A DNA stretch of 64,000 nucleotides, taken from Hofstenia miamia (lineage: Eukaryota; Xenacoelomorpha; Acoela; Hofsteniidae). The stretch lies in the NCBI GenBank assembly GCA_900660155.1, contig CABFPE010000567.1, positions 34,626 through 98,625 of the forward strand, given 5' to 3'. The notes below the pieces were generated by a model that saw only the letters and a list, made by a program, of their open reading frames with translations, ran no database searches and was not told the origin of the DNA. Positions within the stretch are counted from its first letter, which is position 1, and each line of letters begins with the position of its first letter. Both the position numbers and the translations under genes were made by a program. Below are positions 1-10,500 of this stretch, piece by piece.

Positions 1-121
1 AAATATATAATTGCTAAATGTTATATTTAATTTTCCTAGGCATATATTTTGCACTCTGCTAAAGTGTATATAGTTTTAATATACAAAATTTGCATTGCAT
101 ACATTATTTTCCTTTGTTTAG

Positions 122-238
122 GTAGGCTACATAATTGAATGGAATGATTCTGAAGAAATACAGTTCATTTCGGATGCAGTTGAAATGATCAACTTAGACT
201 ACAGAATTTGTAAAATACATGAATTTGATATTCAATAA
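122..238 (+). CDS. 3'-terminal exon of an unrecognised gene (partial)
   Basis: A T-rich acceptor (ending TTTGTTTAG at 121) is followed by an open frame of 38 codons plus a TAA stop at 236-238, starting VGYIIEWNDSEEIQF and ending KIHEFDIQ. The product is acidic and has no low-complexity bias. The gene would begin left of the window, so only the C-terminus is visible. I do not recognise the family. The GYIIEWND stretch faintly recalls Tudor-like beta barrels, but that is too weak for a call. It could also be a chance AG plus open frame in AT-rich DNA. Confidence 0.4.
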   Translation, partial: VGYIIEWNDSEEIQFISDAVEMINLDYRICKIHEFDIQ

Positions 239-3200
239 TTGTGCAGGAATTGAAAACTTCTTGAGCAATTATATTTAGATTTTAATTTTGAAGTAATACT
301 ATATGAATTTAATATCAAAACAATCAATTTTTTCAAATTTTACTACAAGTAAATAAATAGAATGTAGTACATGTAGATGCATTAGCAAGCATATAATCCC
401 GTTTATTTCAATGCATTATTTGAGAGAGTGAAGGAAAATGCGTCATTGGACCAGAGCTATTAGTTCAACAATCGCAATAAATTGAGTTCATTTAATTTCA
501 AATATTTCGTAAATATTTAATGTCACTGCACTACTTTCTCGCTAGAGGGCTTGTAAATCACTTAATTAAATTTCGTGTAATGGTTGAATAAATTTTTTGT
601 AGCTCAATATTATGCATTTTTAGTGTCAAAAGTGCATTGTATATTTGTTGTTATTGAGTTGTATTCCATTTTGTAACCTTAGGCATCAGAATTATTTACA
701 CTGCATCTGCATATTAACTGTTTTAAGTTATTGATAGCTTGTGTATAGCATGTGCTTACTAATATCATAAAAAGATCAATTTATGAAACATTCTTATTAT
801 AATTTCAGACACTGAAATATAGATGGGTGCTGTCATGTTTTTCCTTTCCAAATGGCAATTCACAAAAATGTTTGTATCCTTATATCAAATGCCATTAAAG
901 AGTTCTTAAAATAAGCTTGTAAGAAATTATAAAATTAACACTTAGTGGATTAATTCAGATTTGAAATTTTAATAAATGTTTATTAAATTCAAAATTGTGT
1001 CTAAAAATATACTTGAGTTTGTAAATGAAACATTCAACCTCAATTTAAGAAGTCTAATTTCCTAGTAGCAAACCACAACTTTATATTTCACCAGACTGTG
1101 ACATCATTAGTTATTTCTAATGAATTGTGTGATTTTGTGTCTACAATGTTATTTTGTGACTAACAGTGTTTTACATGTACTGTGTTTGCAAAACTCAATT
1201 TGAAAATATTGTAAAAATTCAATTATTTCTTGAAATTTTAGTTTCTCTTTCAATCAGAAACTAATTTTATTGAAAAATCATTACACTTGAAATATTAATA
1301 TGTGTAGATTTTGAGATACTGAAAAATTGAAATATACGTCTGCTTTTTTGTTTGTAATCTATGTTAGCAACTCTATCTTTCAACAGGGGCCAATTATCTA
1401 TAAAAAAACTCCCAATCAATAAAGTACATTTTGCAACACAGTTAAGAAAAAGTACATAAATCATATAAATGTAAAACATTTATTTAATTATAAATATCAA
1501 TTCCACATGTAGAAGCACTATTTAGTTTTTCTATATTGCATTGATTTATAATTTCCTGATTAAAAACCACAGCAATTTTAGTTTTTAGTCCACTTTACCT
1601 AACATCCCGAAATAAATACTGTTATAATATGTCCAGTATTAACTTTAAAATTTATAATTTGATATTACCTTAATTTTGCAGTGTTGAGGCAGTTACGTCG
1701 TACTATTTACAGTAATGAATAAAAATTGGAGCTTCCCTTTTAATAATTGCGTCATTAAAATTTCGATAAAATATTATTGACTTTTTCTTTTTCGTACTTT
1801 TACAACATAAAATTTGCGTTACATTTTTAACATTAATGGACACCGAATCAGGAGTCATGTCAAATTAGTGAAATATTTAATTTTATAGTAAAATTCATAT
1901 TTATTATAATACATTGTTTTTTTTATGTAGTTTAAGTTTGCTTACTTTTAAATAACTTAAAATTAAAATTAGTCATTGTTCTGATCTGGCCTTAAATTGC
2001 ATCGCGCAATGACTGATTTATGTTCTTACTTTCCATATTCAGTTTAGACATTTTGGGCTATATCATTATTTGGTTCATTTTAACTGAAAAACTAATTTAC
2101 TACTCTTTTTATTATTTCAATTCGATATTTTTTTCAAATTGGCTTTTAATGTATATGTAACCTTTTGTAATCCTGTAGCAAACAACTAGTTATTCAAATA
2201 ATAAAAATGGTTGTTGTTGGGTTTTAATACTTTAAATTTTTATATTCGTAATTAATGTTTATTTGAAATTGCCACCTACAAAATTTTTTGCCATAATATC
2301 CTCCAATGAGTATTTTAAAGTTCCATTCTTTATATAATCTTTCATTTGCGTTTTATTATATACAATACATTGTGTTTATAGGGAAATCTTTCATTGCTAA
2401 TTCATTTTGTTAATTCAGTCTATCTAAAACTAATTTTTTTTCAGGTGCTGTGATTGCTCTTCTGCTCCTGTCTATTGAGTTTTATTATTTTAGTTAAATC
2501 CAATACAGCTATTCACAATTAATCAATAATTTATATGCTACAGCCTGAGTAGCTATAGTTATAATGATTGTATCCCTCTGTTTTCTGGATGGAAGTATGC
2601 AATGGGAGGAAACGGAAAAAATCTTTATTTTCATTTTGCAAACCCGTTTATTTAAGTTTGACTTAATTATAGTGTTTATATGTACGAATTTTTTTGATTT
2701 TCAAGGAAATATTAACTTCCTCTGTAACATTGTATAAGATTTTTTATCACTATAAATTAAATCAAAAGTAGCATAGGAGAATTTTTTTGGGAATTGCTTT
2801 TATTGATTAACAGTGGATCGACCTGACAGGCGAATATGTAAATTCCATGGTTTAATCAAATTTAACGATCACTTGGAAAAGTTTGATTGAGGAGAATTTT
2901 GCTTTATAAACTAAGGTTTCTGATTACCTACACAGCTTACACAGATTCTCAACCCTAGGTTCAATTTTAAAATTGTTATTTGCCTGAAAGTTTTACTGTT
3001 TGGGGTCGGAAAAGATGCAGAAGGTGTCAATTTTTTTTCAGAGTGATGTGTTTGTAGTTCCAAGTCTTCCTCTTTCGTAGTCTGAGAGAAATTGCTCTGT
3101 TTCAAATCATTCTCTTGTGTTTTGATAATATATTTATGCTAATAATTTTTGATATAAATTATTTGTTGTGGCTTATTCCCTTGTATAATATATTATACAT

Positions 3201-3987
3201 ATCATTGTGCTGCAACCAGGAAAATTAAATTACAGTTCTTATATAATTCACATTCATTCAAGAAATATTTTTATTTGTCTGCAATAATGTTGGAATGAAA
3301 AGTATAATAATAATGGACTTTCATTCAAGAGAAATGTCTCAATTAAATTTCAATTTTTTGTATACTCAGACGACCTAATTGAAGTTTCTCAAGGAATTTA
3401 TAGACATTATGATGAAAGTTCTCTTGTAATTTAGTTATAAAGGCACATATGCATAATAAATTGGGCATTTTTGAACACCATGTTGCTTACATATTTGTGT
3501 TTGCTAAAAAAACTCCCCTATGTTGATGGTTTGAGATAAACTATCCAATCACTATGTCAACTAGTAAAGCAACTTGAAAGACTACTACTGTTTTTGTCTA
3601 TTAATGTTTTCTCTTTAGAGAAAATTTGTAACAAAAACAAAATTTGCTGTTCCTCCTCAATTTCTTATCAAATTAAACGCGATTTTGTTTGTTATATTTA
3701 AAAGATTGTTCTGAATCACTCAGGCAGACATACTTTTTGCTATAATTTAGAATTCAAATTTAAATACAATTAATCGATTTTGTAAGCATTACTTTTATGC
3801 ATCATATTAAAAAAGTTATTAAAAAACCGATATTTCTTTAGTAATGCATGTGTAATGTTTCAAATATTACTATGCTTGCTAACACTAATTTGACATTAAT
3901 CAAACGATTTAGTATATGTAGTGTGAATATGCGAAGATTTTTCTCCCTATATTTTAGATATATTGCAGGTTATTTTGTGCATTAAAC

Positions 3988-4011
3988 ATATATATATATA
4001 TATATATATAA
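3988..4011. repeat. (TA)n microsatellite
   Basis: About a dozen uninterrupted TA units in intergenic DNA. Confidence 0.8.
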
Positions 4012-4077
4012 ATTTTTTCATATCGCATTTTGCACTTGTGTGAAATTTTTTTCTTAACCGTGAGTAATTATGTTTGC

Positions 4078-4131
4078 AAATATCAAAGGTATTTCTTATA
4101 ATGCAAATATCAAAGGTATTTCTTATAATGA
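4078..4131. repeat. Tandem duplication, 27-bp unit
   Basis: The unit AATATCAAAGGTATTTCTTA plus TAATGCA-type flank is repeated twice back to back with almost no divergence, which points to a recent local duplication. Confidence 0.7.
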
Positions 4132-4954
4132 TCTAAAAGTCATGAACCTCGATTGTAAAGCTTCTATATAAAAATTATAAAAACTTCTAGAAAGGAGACG
4201 AGAATACATTGCTACAAATTACCACGAGACTGAAAACAAATATGAGGTACGAATACGAATTTCCCAAAACGGCATTAGTTACCTGTATGTCGATGTTAAT
4301 AATATAATTGAAGTATTTTTCAATAGACTACAGTATTTAATAAACTAAAAACACTTCACTAATTCCTTCAATATCTATAGGTTTCGTATAGATTCTAGAG
4401 TAAGAATAATCGCAATGAATTAAACTATTGCGCAGCTCTTCGAAAAATAAAGAAGTTAATAAATTACATTGCGAGAATTTTTTACACTGCAAACATCTTT
4501 ATCCAATATCTCGAGTCTATTTGAATGTAAACTTCAAAGTGTGTAGGCTATCTTTATTTTTATAGCGATTTAAGAATATATTTAAACCAACTTTACTAGA
4601 TAATACCATTTTGCAAAATAATGCTCTGATGCAGTAAAATTAGTAAAAAACATTTAAAATGTAAAAGTAGGCATCCCTCTATTAAGTTAACCATCCTTTT
4701 TGGCAAAATTTAATATTTTGGATTTCATATTTATGATTTCCATATTGAAATTTAAAAATATTACTTTTTAAAAGATTGTATTTTTAAAATTTTTATTCAA
4801 ACAATCTATATAAATATTTTTTACAAATACAGCACGTATTTACTAAATTGCATATAATAATAGATTTAATTTTCTAATAATAATAGAATTCATTTTCTAA
4901 TAATAATAACATTACACATTTATTCTCAATTGAATATTATTTTGTTTTTAAACA

Positions 4955-4980
4955 AATTTATTTTAGGCAATTATTTAGCC
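4955..4980 (+). promoter_or_regulatory. Acceptor-like site just upstream of eIF4A3 start
   Basis: TTTATTTTAG ends 14 nt before the ATG. It could be the 3' end of a 5'-UTR intron or a trans-splice acceptor. Such sites are common by chance in AT-rich DNA; the weight comes from finding the same arrangement before SKP2, NIPBL and APC1. Confidence 0.4.
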
Positions 4981-6165
4981 ATGTCTACCGATATGGATAA
5001 AAAAATTGATTTTGAATCGTCTGAAGATATTACTATTTTTAAAACTTTTGAAGAAATGAAATTAAAAGAATCCTTAATGCGTGGAATATATTCATATGGA
5101 TTCGGCAAGCCGTCGGCTATTCAACAGAGAGCTATTCGTCCAATAATACAAGGGCGAGATTTAATAGCCCAATCACAATCCGGTACTGGAAAGACAGCAA
5201 CGTTCTCAGTGGCTGCCTTACAGTGCTTAGATACACAATTGCGTGAGCCTCAAGTACTTGTGTTGTCTCCTACGAGAGAGCTGGCTGTTCAAATCCAGAA
5301 AGTTATATTGGCTCTAGGAGATTTTATGAGCGTGCAATGTCATGCGTGTATTGGTGGTACAAATGTCGGTGAAGATATACGTCGTTTAGATAATGGCGTT
5401 CACATTGTCAGCGGTACACCTGGTAGAATGTTTGACATGATAAAAAGACGTAATTTAAGAACAAAGTCCGTCCGAATGCTCGTTATTGATGAAGCCGACG
5501 AAATGTTAAATAAAGGTTTTAAAGAGCAGATATATGATGTATATAGATATCTTCCACCAGGGACCCAAGTGGTATTGATAAGTGCAACTCTTCCTCATGA
5601 TATTTTAGAAATGACTGATAAGTTTATGAATGATCCTGTTCGTATATTAGTAAAGCGTGATGAATTAACTTTAGAAGGCATTAAGCAGTTTTTTGTTGCA
5701 GTCGAAAGAGAAGAATGGAAATTTGATACACTTTGCGATTTATACGATACCTTAACAATTAGTCAGGCTGTTATATTTTGCAATACAAAAAAGAAGGTTG
5801 AATGGTTAGCTGAAAAAATGATAGAAGCAAATTTCACTGTGTCTCACATGCATGGAAGTATGCCACAAAAAGAACGAGATTCTATCATGAAGCAATTTAG
5901 AGCTGGGCAAACCCGGGTATTGATAACTACCGATGTTTGGGCGCGTGGCGTAGATGTTGCACAAATAAGTCTTGTAATAAATTACGATTTACCTAACAAT
6001 CGTGAACTTTACATACATCGCATTGGACGCTCTGGGCGATTTGGAAGAAAGGGTGTTGCTATTAATTTTGTAAAAACAGATGACATAAGAATCTTGCGTG
6101 ATATCGAACAGTACTATTCTACACAAATTGATGAAATGCCTATTAATGTCACTGATTTGATATGA
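4981..6165 (+). CDS. EIF4A3: eIF4A3-type DEAD-box RNA helicase (exon-junction-complex core)
   Basis: This 394-residue intronless frame is very close to animal eIF4A3, the ATP-dependent RNA clamp at the core of the exon junction complex, which marks spliced mRNA in the nucleus and supports nonsense-mediated decay. All superfamily-2 motifs are present in order: Q motif ([13 protein letters not shown]), I (SQSGTGKT), Ia (PTRELA), Ib (TPGR), II (DEAD), III (SAT), IV (AVIFCNT), V ([10 protein letters not shown]) and VI (HRIGRSGR). The C-terminus, [10 protein letters not shown], is the typical family end. I chose the ATG at 4981 because homology begins there. The frame is open 17 codons further up, but that stretch is not conserved and is probably 5' UTR or intron, since an acceptor-like TTTATTTTAG ends at 4966. 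The family is usually intron-rich in animals, so the lack of introns is odd: intron loss or replacement by a retrocopy. SKP2 starts 145 bp downstream on the same strand. Confidence 0.95.
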   Translation: MSTDMDKKIDFESSEDITIFKTFEEMKLKESLMRGIYSYGFGKPSAIQQRAIRPIIQGRDLIAQSQSGTGKTATFSVAALQCLDTQLREPQVLVLSPTRELAVQIQKVILALGDFMSVQCHACIGGTNVGEDIRRLDNGVHIVSGTPGRMFDMIKRRNLRTKSVRMLVIDEADEMLNKGFKEQIYDVYRYLPPGTQVVLISATLPHDILEMTDKFMNDPVRILVKRDELTLEGIKQFFVAVEREEWKFDTLCDLYDTLTISQAVIFCNTKKKVEWLAEKMIEANFTVSHMHGSMPQKERDSIMKQFRAGQTRVLITTDVWARGVDVAQISLVINYDLPNNRELYIHRIGRSGRFGRKGVAINFVKTDDIRILRDIEQYYSTQIDEMPINVTDLI

Positions 6166-6279
6166 TCGTTATTGTATTTTTAGATGTTTTGTTACTTGTA
6201 TATCCATTATATTTTTATATGGGTTTTTGTGTCTTAAATAATTTATTAATTTTATGTTTTTATTTAATAGTTAGATATA

Positions 6280-6310
6280 TTTTTTAGAAAAATATATTCA
6301 ATGAACATTC
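6280..6310 (+). promoter_or_regulatory. Acceptor-like site and upstream ATG before SKP2
   Basis: TATTTTTTAG lies about 24 nt before the SKP2 start. An ATG at 6301, 10 nt before the main ATG and out of frame with it, opens a 12-codon frame ending with TAA at 6337-6339. In the 145-bp spacer I see no AATAAA; AT-rich variants exist. This suits a downstream operon gene receiving a spliced leader, but a separate promoter is not excluded. Confidence 0.4.
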
Positions 6311-7432
6311 ATGAAACGTCAACACTCTACTGTGAATAAACCCGCTTTTATTGGATTTAATAAATTTAACGAATACGCTTTAGAACTAGGAATACGACCA
6401 ATTCAATTTAGAAACAATGAAAAATATGTCGGATATTCTAGTTTTTCCGATCCATATGATCTTGTAAATATTGATTCCAATATTAGTTCAGGAATTTTAA
6501 ATAAGCCTAAGAAACTTCTACCATCTTCTTTGAATATTACAAATCTTCAAGATGATATTTTGTTTACCGTATTTTCCTATCTTTCCAAAACAGATTTATC
6601 AAAAATTATGCTTGTTTGCAAAAGATTTTATACTGTTATCTGTGACCCGTTATTTTGGAAATTTTTGGACGTTTCTCACAAAGTGATCGATATAAATATT
6701 CTTAATAATTTACTTTGTCGTGGTTTCTTTGTTTTGAAAATGCGTGCTTCAATTTTTAACTATGTTGATTGTTCATTAGAAGGAAACTGCTTTGTTCGTT
6801 TAAAAAAGCTAGATGCTGCATATTGCCAATTCACAGAGCATTTCTTATGTGCAACTCTTTTATCTTTGTGTCAAAATTTAGTGTATTTATCATTAGAACG
6901 TGTTTCGCTTACATCTGTTACATACCAATGTTTTCCTGTTCGCCAATTAAAAACCTTGAATTTAAGTCAAACTGAAAATCTTGACTTTTGTACGCTTATA
7001 TATATATTATCAAGTGCCCCGAAGTTAGAAGCATTAAATGTTGCCTGGTGTGGTTTATATAATGCGGAATTGTTTAGCTCTGTAACAAATTCAAAATTGA
7101 AGTCATTGAATATTAGTGGTTGGCAACAAACAAAGTCTCTTTCCTTTTTGCAAAATTTTGGTTGTTTAAAGGAACTTGATATAAGTGACTTGCCCTTCAT
7201 TAAAACTCTGGTAGATGTTTTAAAATTAACACATTTGAATCATTTGTTTTGCAGCAGAACCTATATTCCAATCGAAGAATATGTTGATCTCGGTTTTCTA
7301 TCGTCAATAAAAAGCGTAAATTCATTTGCTCTCGATGAAGCCTCTGTTGCTTTTCTACGAACTACATTGTCACACGTAGAAATTAACTGTCATCCAATAT
7401 CTCGCATTGCGCAATTTGAATGCAGTGTTTAG
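6311..7432 (+). CDS. SKP2: SKP2-like F-box/LRR protein, SCF ubiquitin-ligase adaptor
   Basis: This is a 373-residue intronless frame. Residues about 74-118 form an F-box (NLQDDILFTVFSYLSKTDL followed by VCKRFYTVICDPLFWKFLDVS) that would bind Skp1. Residues about 165-345 are leucine-rich repeats with the regular LxxLxLS pattern (LKTLNLSQ, LEALNVAWC, LKSLNISG, LKELDISDL). The tail, HVEINCHPISRIA, aligns with the C-terminal tail of vertebrate SKP2 (HLQINCSHFTTIA), which makes orthology to SKP2 rather than another FBXL protein likely. In animals SCF-SKP2 targets the CDK inhibitor p27 and other cell-cycle regulators in the nucleus. The N-terminal 70 residues are not conserved with anything I recognise. 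The gene lies between eIF4A3 (145 bp upstream) and NIPBL (132 bp downstream), all on plus. A variant polyadenylation signal ATTAAA lies about 60 bp past the stop. Confidence 0.85.
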   Translation: MKRQHSTVNKPAFIGFNKFNEYALELGIRPIQFRNNEKYVGYSSFSDPYDLVNIDSNISSGILNKPKKLLPSSLNITNLQDDILFTVFSYLSKTDLSKIMLVCKRFYTVICDPLFWKFLDVSHKVIDINILNNLLCRGFFVLKMRASIFNYVDCSLEGNCFVRLKKLDAAYCQFTEHFLCATLLSLCQNLVYLSLERVSLTSVTYQCFPVRQLKTLNLSQTENLDFCTLIYILSSAPKLEALNVAWCGLYNAELFSSVTNSKLKSLNISGWQQTKSLSFLQNFGCLKELDISDLPFIKTLVDVLKLTHLNHLFCSRTYIPIEEYVDLGFLSSIKSVNSFALDEASVAFLRTTLSHVEINCHPISRIAQFECSV

Positions 7433-7539
7433 TGTTTTTCGTTATTTTTCTTTGTTCTATTTTAATTTTTGTAATTTATATATTTGTTTTTCGTATTAAA
7501 ATATTTTCGAATTTTATTCAATTTTGAAAACTCACAATT

Positions 7540-7564
7540 TTGAATTGTTTTAGAAAATGGTCTG
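7540..7564 (+). promoter_or_regulatory. Acceptor-like site and minimal upstream ORF before NIPBL
   Basis: TTGTTTTAG ends at 7553. The next ATG (7557) opens a two-codon frame ATG GTC TGA whose stop overlaps the main start (TGATG at 7563-7567). If the transcript begins or is trans-spliced here, ribosomes would meet the minimal ORF first and reach NIPBL by leaky scanning or reinitiation. Confidence 0.4.
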
Positions 7565-10500
7565 ATGTCACAATCTGGGCGCTCTCGCCAGACTCTGCAA
7601 ATCCCAGTCACTACATTCGCTGGCATAACTAGTCTCAGTGATTGTATATTATATAAATTTTTCTTTTATTACTGTCTACTTAGTACTTGATTATATTTCC
7701 ATTCCAACTCCCCCGAATACAACGTTCGAATGTTCAGCAGGTGACATACTTTCGCCATCTTCGTCTTATAGCAATTCATCTGAAAATGAAACGTTTACCA
7801 CTCAATTGGCACAACTAATCCATCAAACATCTATAGACCATGTGTTTGTATTTTGTCTTGACATTGTGCAAATTTGAAACCATAAAGTCTTATTTTTAAT
7901 ATTTAGATTGATTCACCCTTCGTCATCGAATACCAAAGTTTCATCGACCAATGCTCAATCAGTTCTTGTTCAAAAAGTTTTAGCGAAATACAATACTTTA
8001 GTTGACCGGTGTGCAAATCAAAAAGGAGGTTACTTTTTTAGTTATTTGTATAATACAATTTTGAGTTAACATAATGAAAATAGTTTGGACATTTCCCTAA
8101 GTCTTGCTGTATATGAGTTTCAATGAATAACACTGTTCGGCATTAAAAATCATGGAAGTCAAACCGTATCCCATACTGATTTCACTTTTGCAGTTAATTT
8201 CCGCCTATCATTCTTCAGTTTCTTGTAAATTGGACATGTTACTTGTGCTTTAATTTGGAACATATGTTTCCCAGACTTAAATGTATAGTAATAAAGTTAT
8301 TTGTCGTTAGAAGCTCACGATATTAGTAACAAATTTTGTGTACCAGGATACGTCGAAGTCTGCGGCCTACAAGAAAGCAAGATTTATATCTATTTTGTCG
8401 GGCATTTCATTGATTTTAACGGCCGTGAAAAGCTAGATTCCGTCTTAGGAGGGCATTCGTACAAAAATTCACATTTTACTTCGAAAAAATATTTTTTCTG
8501 AAAAAATATACCATAGAAATGAAATTTGGTTGAACGCATTACAACTGATTTTCAAAAAATATGTATTTTCCTAAATATTGGTTTACAGATATATAATTAG
8601 CATAGTTTTGTTGCCATTTATTGCATATCTAAATGATCTATGAACGCTTTTTTGTTTATGGATATTCTGGCTTCAAAATAAATGAAGTAATTTAGAATAA
8701 AGTTAAGCGCTTTTTATAAACACCAACTTTTTAGGAAATAATGAGTCTTGTTTTGAAAACATGACTACACGTAGCTTTGACTCATTATCATAAAATCTAA
8801 AATTTCTTCGTTAGCTTTTCATATTTCACAGTTTAAAAATCATAAATTTAGATGAAATAACTATCTTTTTGATATTTTAGAAGTTCATAGTGTATTGGAT
8901 GAGCAGCCCAGTACTGATTATCGAATAAAGCAATTACAACAGTCCTTAGAACATTATTGGAATGGGCATCCAAATCTCCCTAATGGGACTCTTGATAATG
9001 ACATAGATTGTAAGTATTTCCATTTTCCACAATTTTTTACTATTAATATAAGTTCGCATATTGCAGTTTTTATTTTATGATTAAGTTGTTTTCATTTCTT
9101 ATCAGAAAAATCGCAGGGTGTGTCAAAAAAAATTCAACCATTCACAGAAAAGATGATGAAATATTTCGTCATTTTATAATTATATAAAGGGTATTTATGT
9201 TATGCATAACCATTTTATTTTAATAGTACTTTTTATCTTTAGACATGGATTTAGACACGACTTAATATATTAAAACTATAAAACTACAAAAATTGAGACA
9301 GTGCAACAGCGGCATTACGTGCATACAAAACAACACACCACCTTCACAAAGACATTTTTTCTATTACAGCTGTCACTAACATGATAAGAAAATTTGGAAA
9401 CACAAAATCCTTGAACAATGCTGCTAAATCAGGGAGACCATTGTTCCAAGAAGACTGGAAACCAATGGTAACGAGTGCACTGAAAACTCTGCAAGATACA
9501 AAAGTGCATGGCCATGCAAGTTCTTCTTCTATTGTTGCCTCTATTACAATTTCAAAGAAAAGTGTTTGTCGAATTCTTAAAGCATGTGGTATGCGGACAT
9601 ACAAAATTGCCTTGCATCAAACTATCATTGAATCAGACTATCATCCTCGTCTCGAATTTGCACAATGGAATTTAGCTAATGCTAATTTGCTCAATAATGT
9701 GCTTTGGTCAGATGATGCCCATTTTTCTATGGATGGAATGTCAACCGTCATAATTGTATTATATGGGGTACAGTAAATCAGGATAATTACACCAGTATTC
9801 CCCGTGACCATATGTTTCCGCAACTAAGACAAAAAACGAAAAATGCAATCTGTTAATTTTCAGCATGACGGTGGCCCACTACACTACTCTAAACAAGCCA
9901 GGGATTTCACCAGCACTTAGTTGCCAGCTGAGCGTATTATTGGCAGAGGTTTTGGTCATCCATTTCCTCCTAGATCACCTGACCAGAGTCCACTTGACTT
10001 TTATTTGTTGCCTACTCTAAAGTCAAGGGTATATCATACATACATTCCAACCAACCTTGATGATTTAAAAAAGAGGAGCATACAATAAGTTGATTCACTT
10101 AACATTGATGAATTACATTGAGGTGTACAGAATATGATACCAAAATGTGAACTTACTATTGAACAGAATGGAGGACTATTTGAACATTTGTTTTAATATA
10201 TCTGTAATTCACCTTATTAGAGTTTGTTTATTTACATATATTACTGTTTGGTTTCATATAACTAAAAAGTTATTGTAATTTTATTGTAAATATATACCAT
10301 GTACACCAGATGTTGTCTGTCAAATTACTCCTATCATTTAATAGTCTGTATTTGCAATTAGTAATAGTTATTTCGCTATAATATAAATGCTTGGAAATTA
10401 CATTTTAGCTGATGACGTTATTTCCAATAATCTCAATTCCTCTTTGCCGAATGGCATCACGTTGCCTCAAAAAACAGTCGCATCTACAGCTAAAAAGAAA

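Larger units (their letters stand above)
239..4965. other. Gene-free AT-rich intergenic stretch
   Basis: About 4.7 kb with no supported gene. Open frames here are short, AT-driven and unlike any family I know. It contains a TA microsatellite at about 3988-4011 and a direct tandem duplication of a 27-bp unit at about 4078-4131. If the three downstream genes are one transcription unit, their promoter should lie in the right part of this stretch; I see no distinctive promoter motif. Confidence 0.6.
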
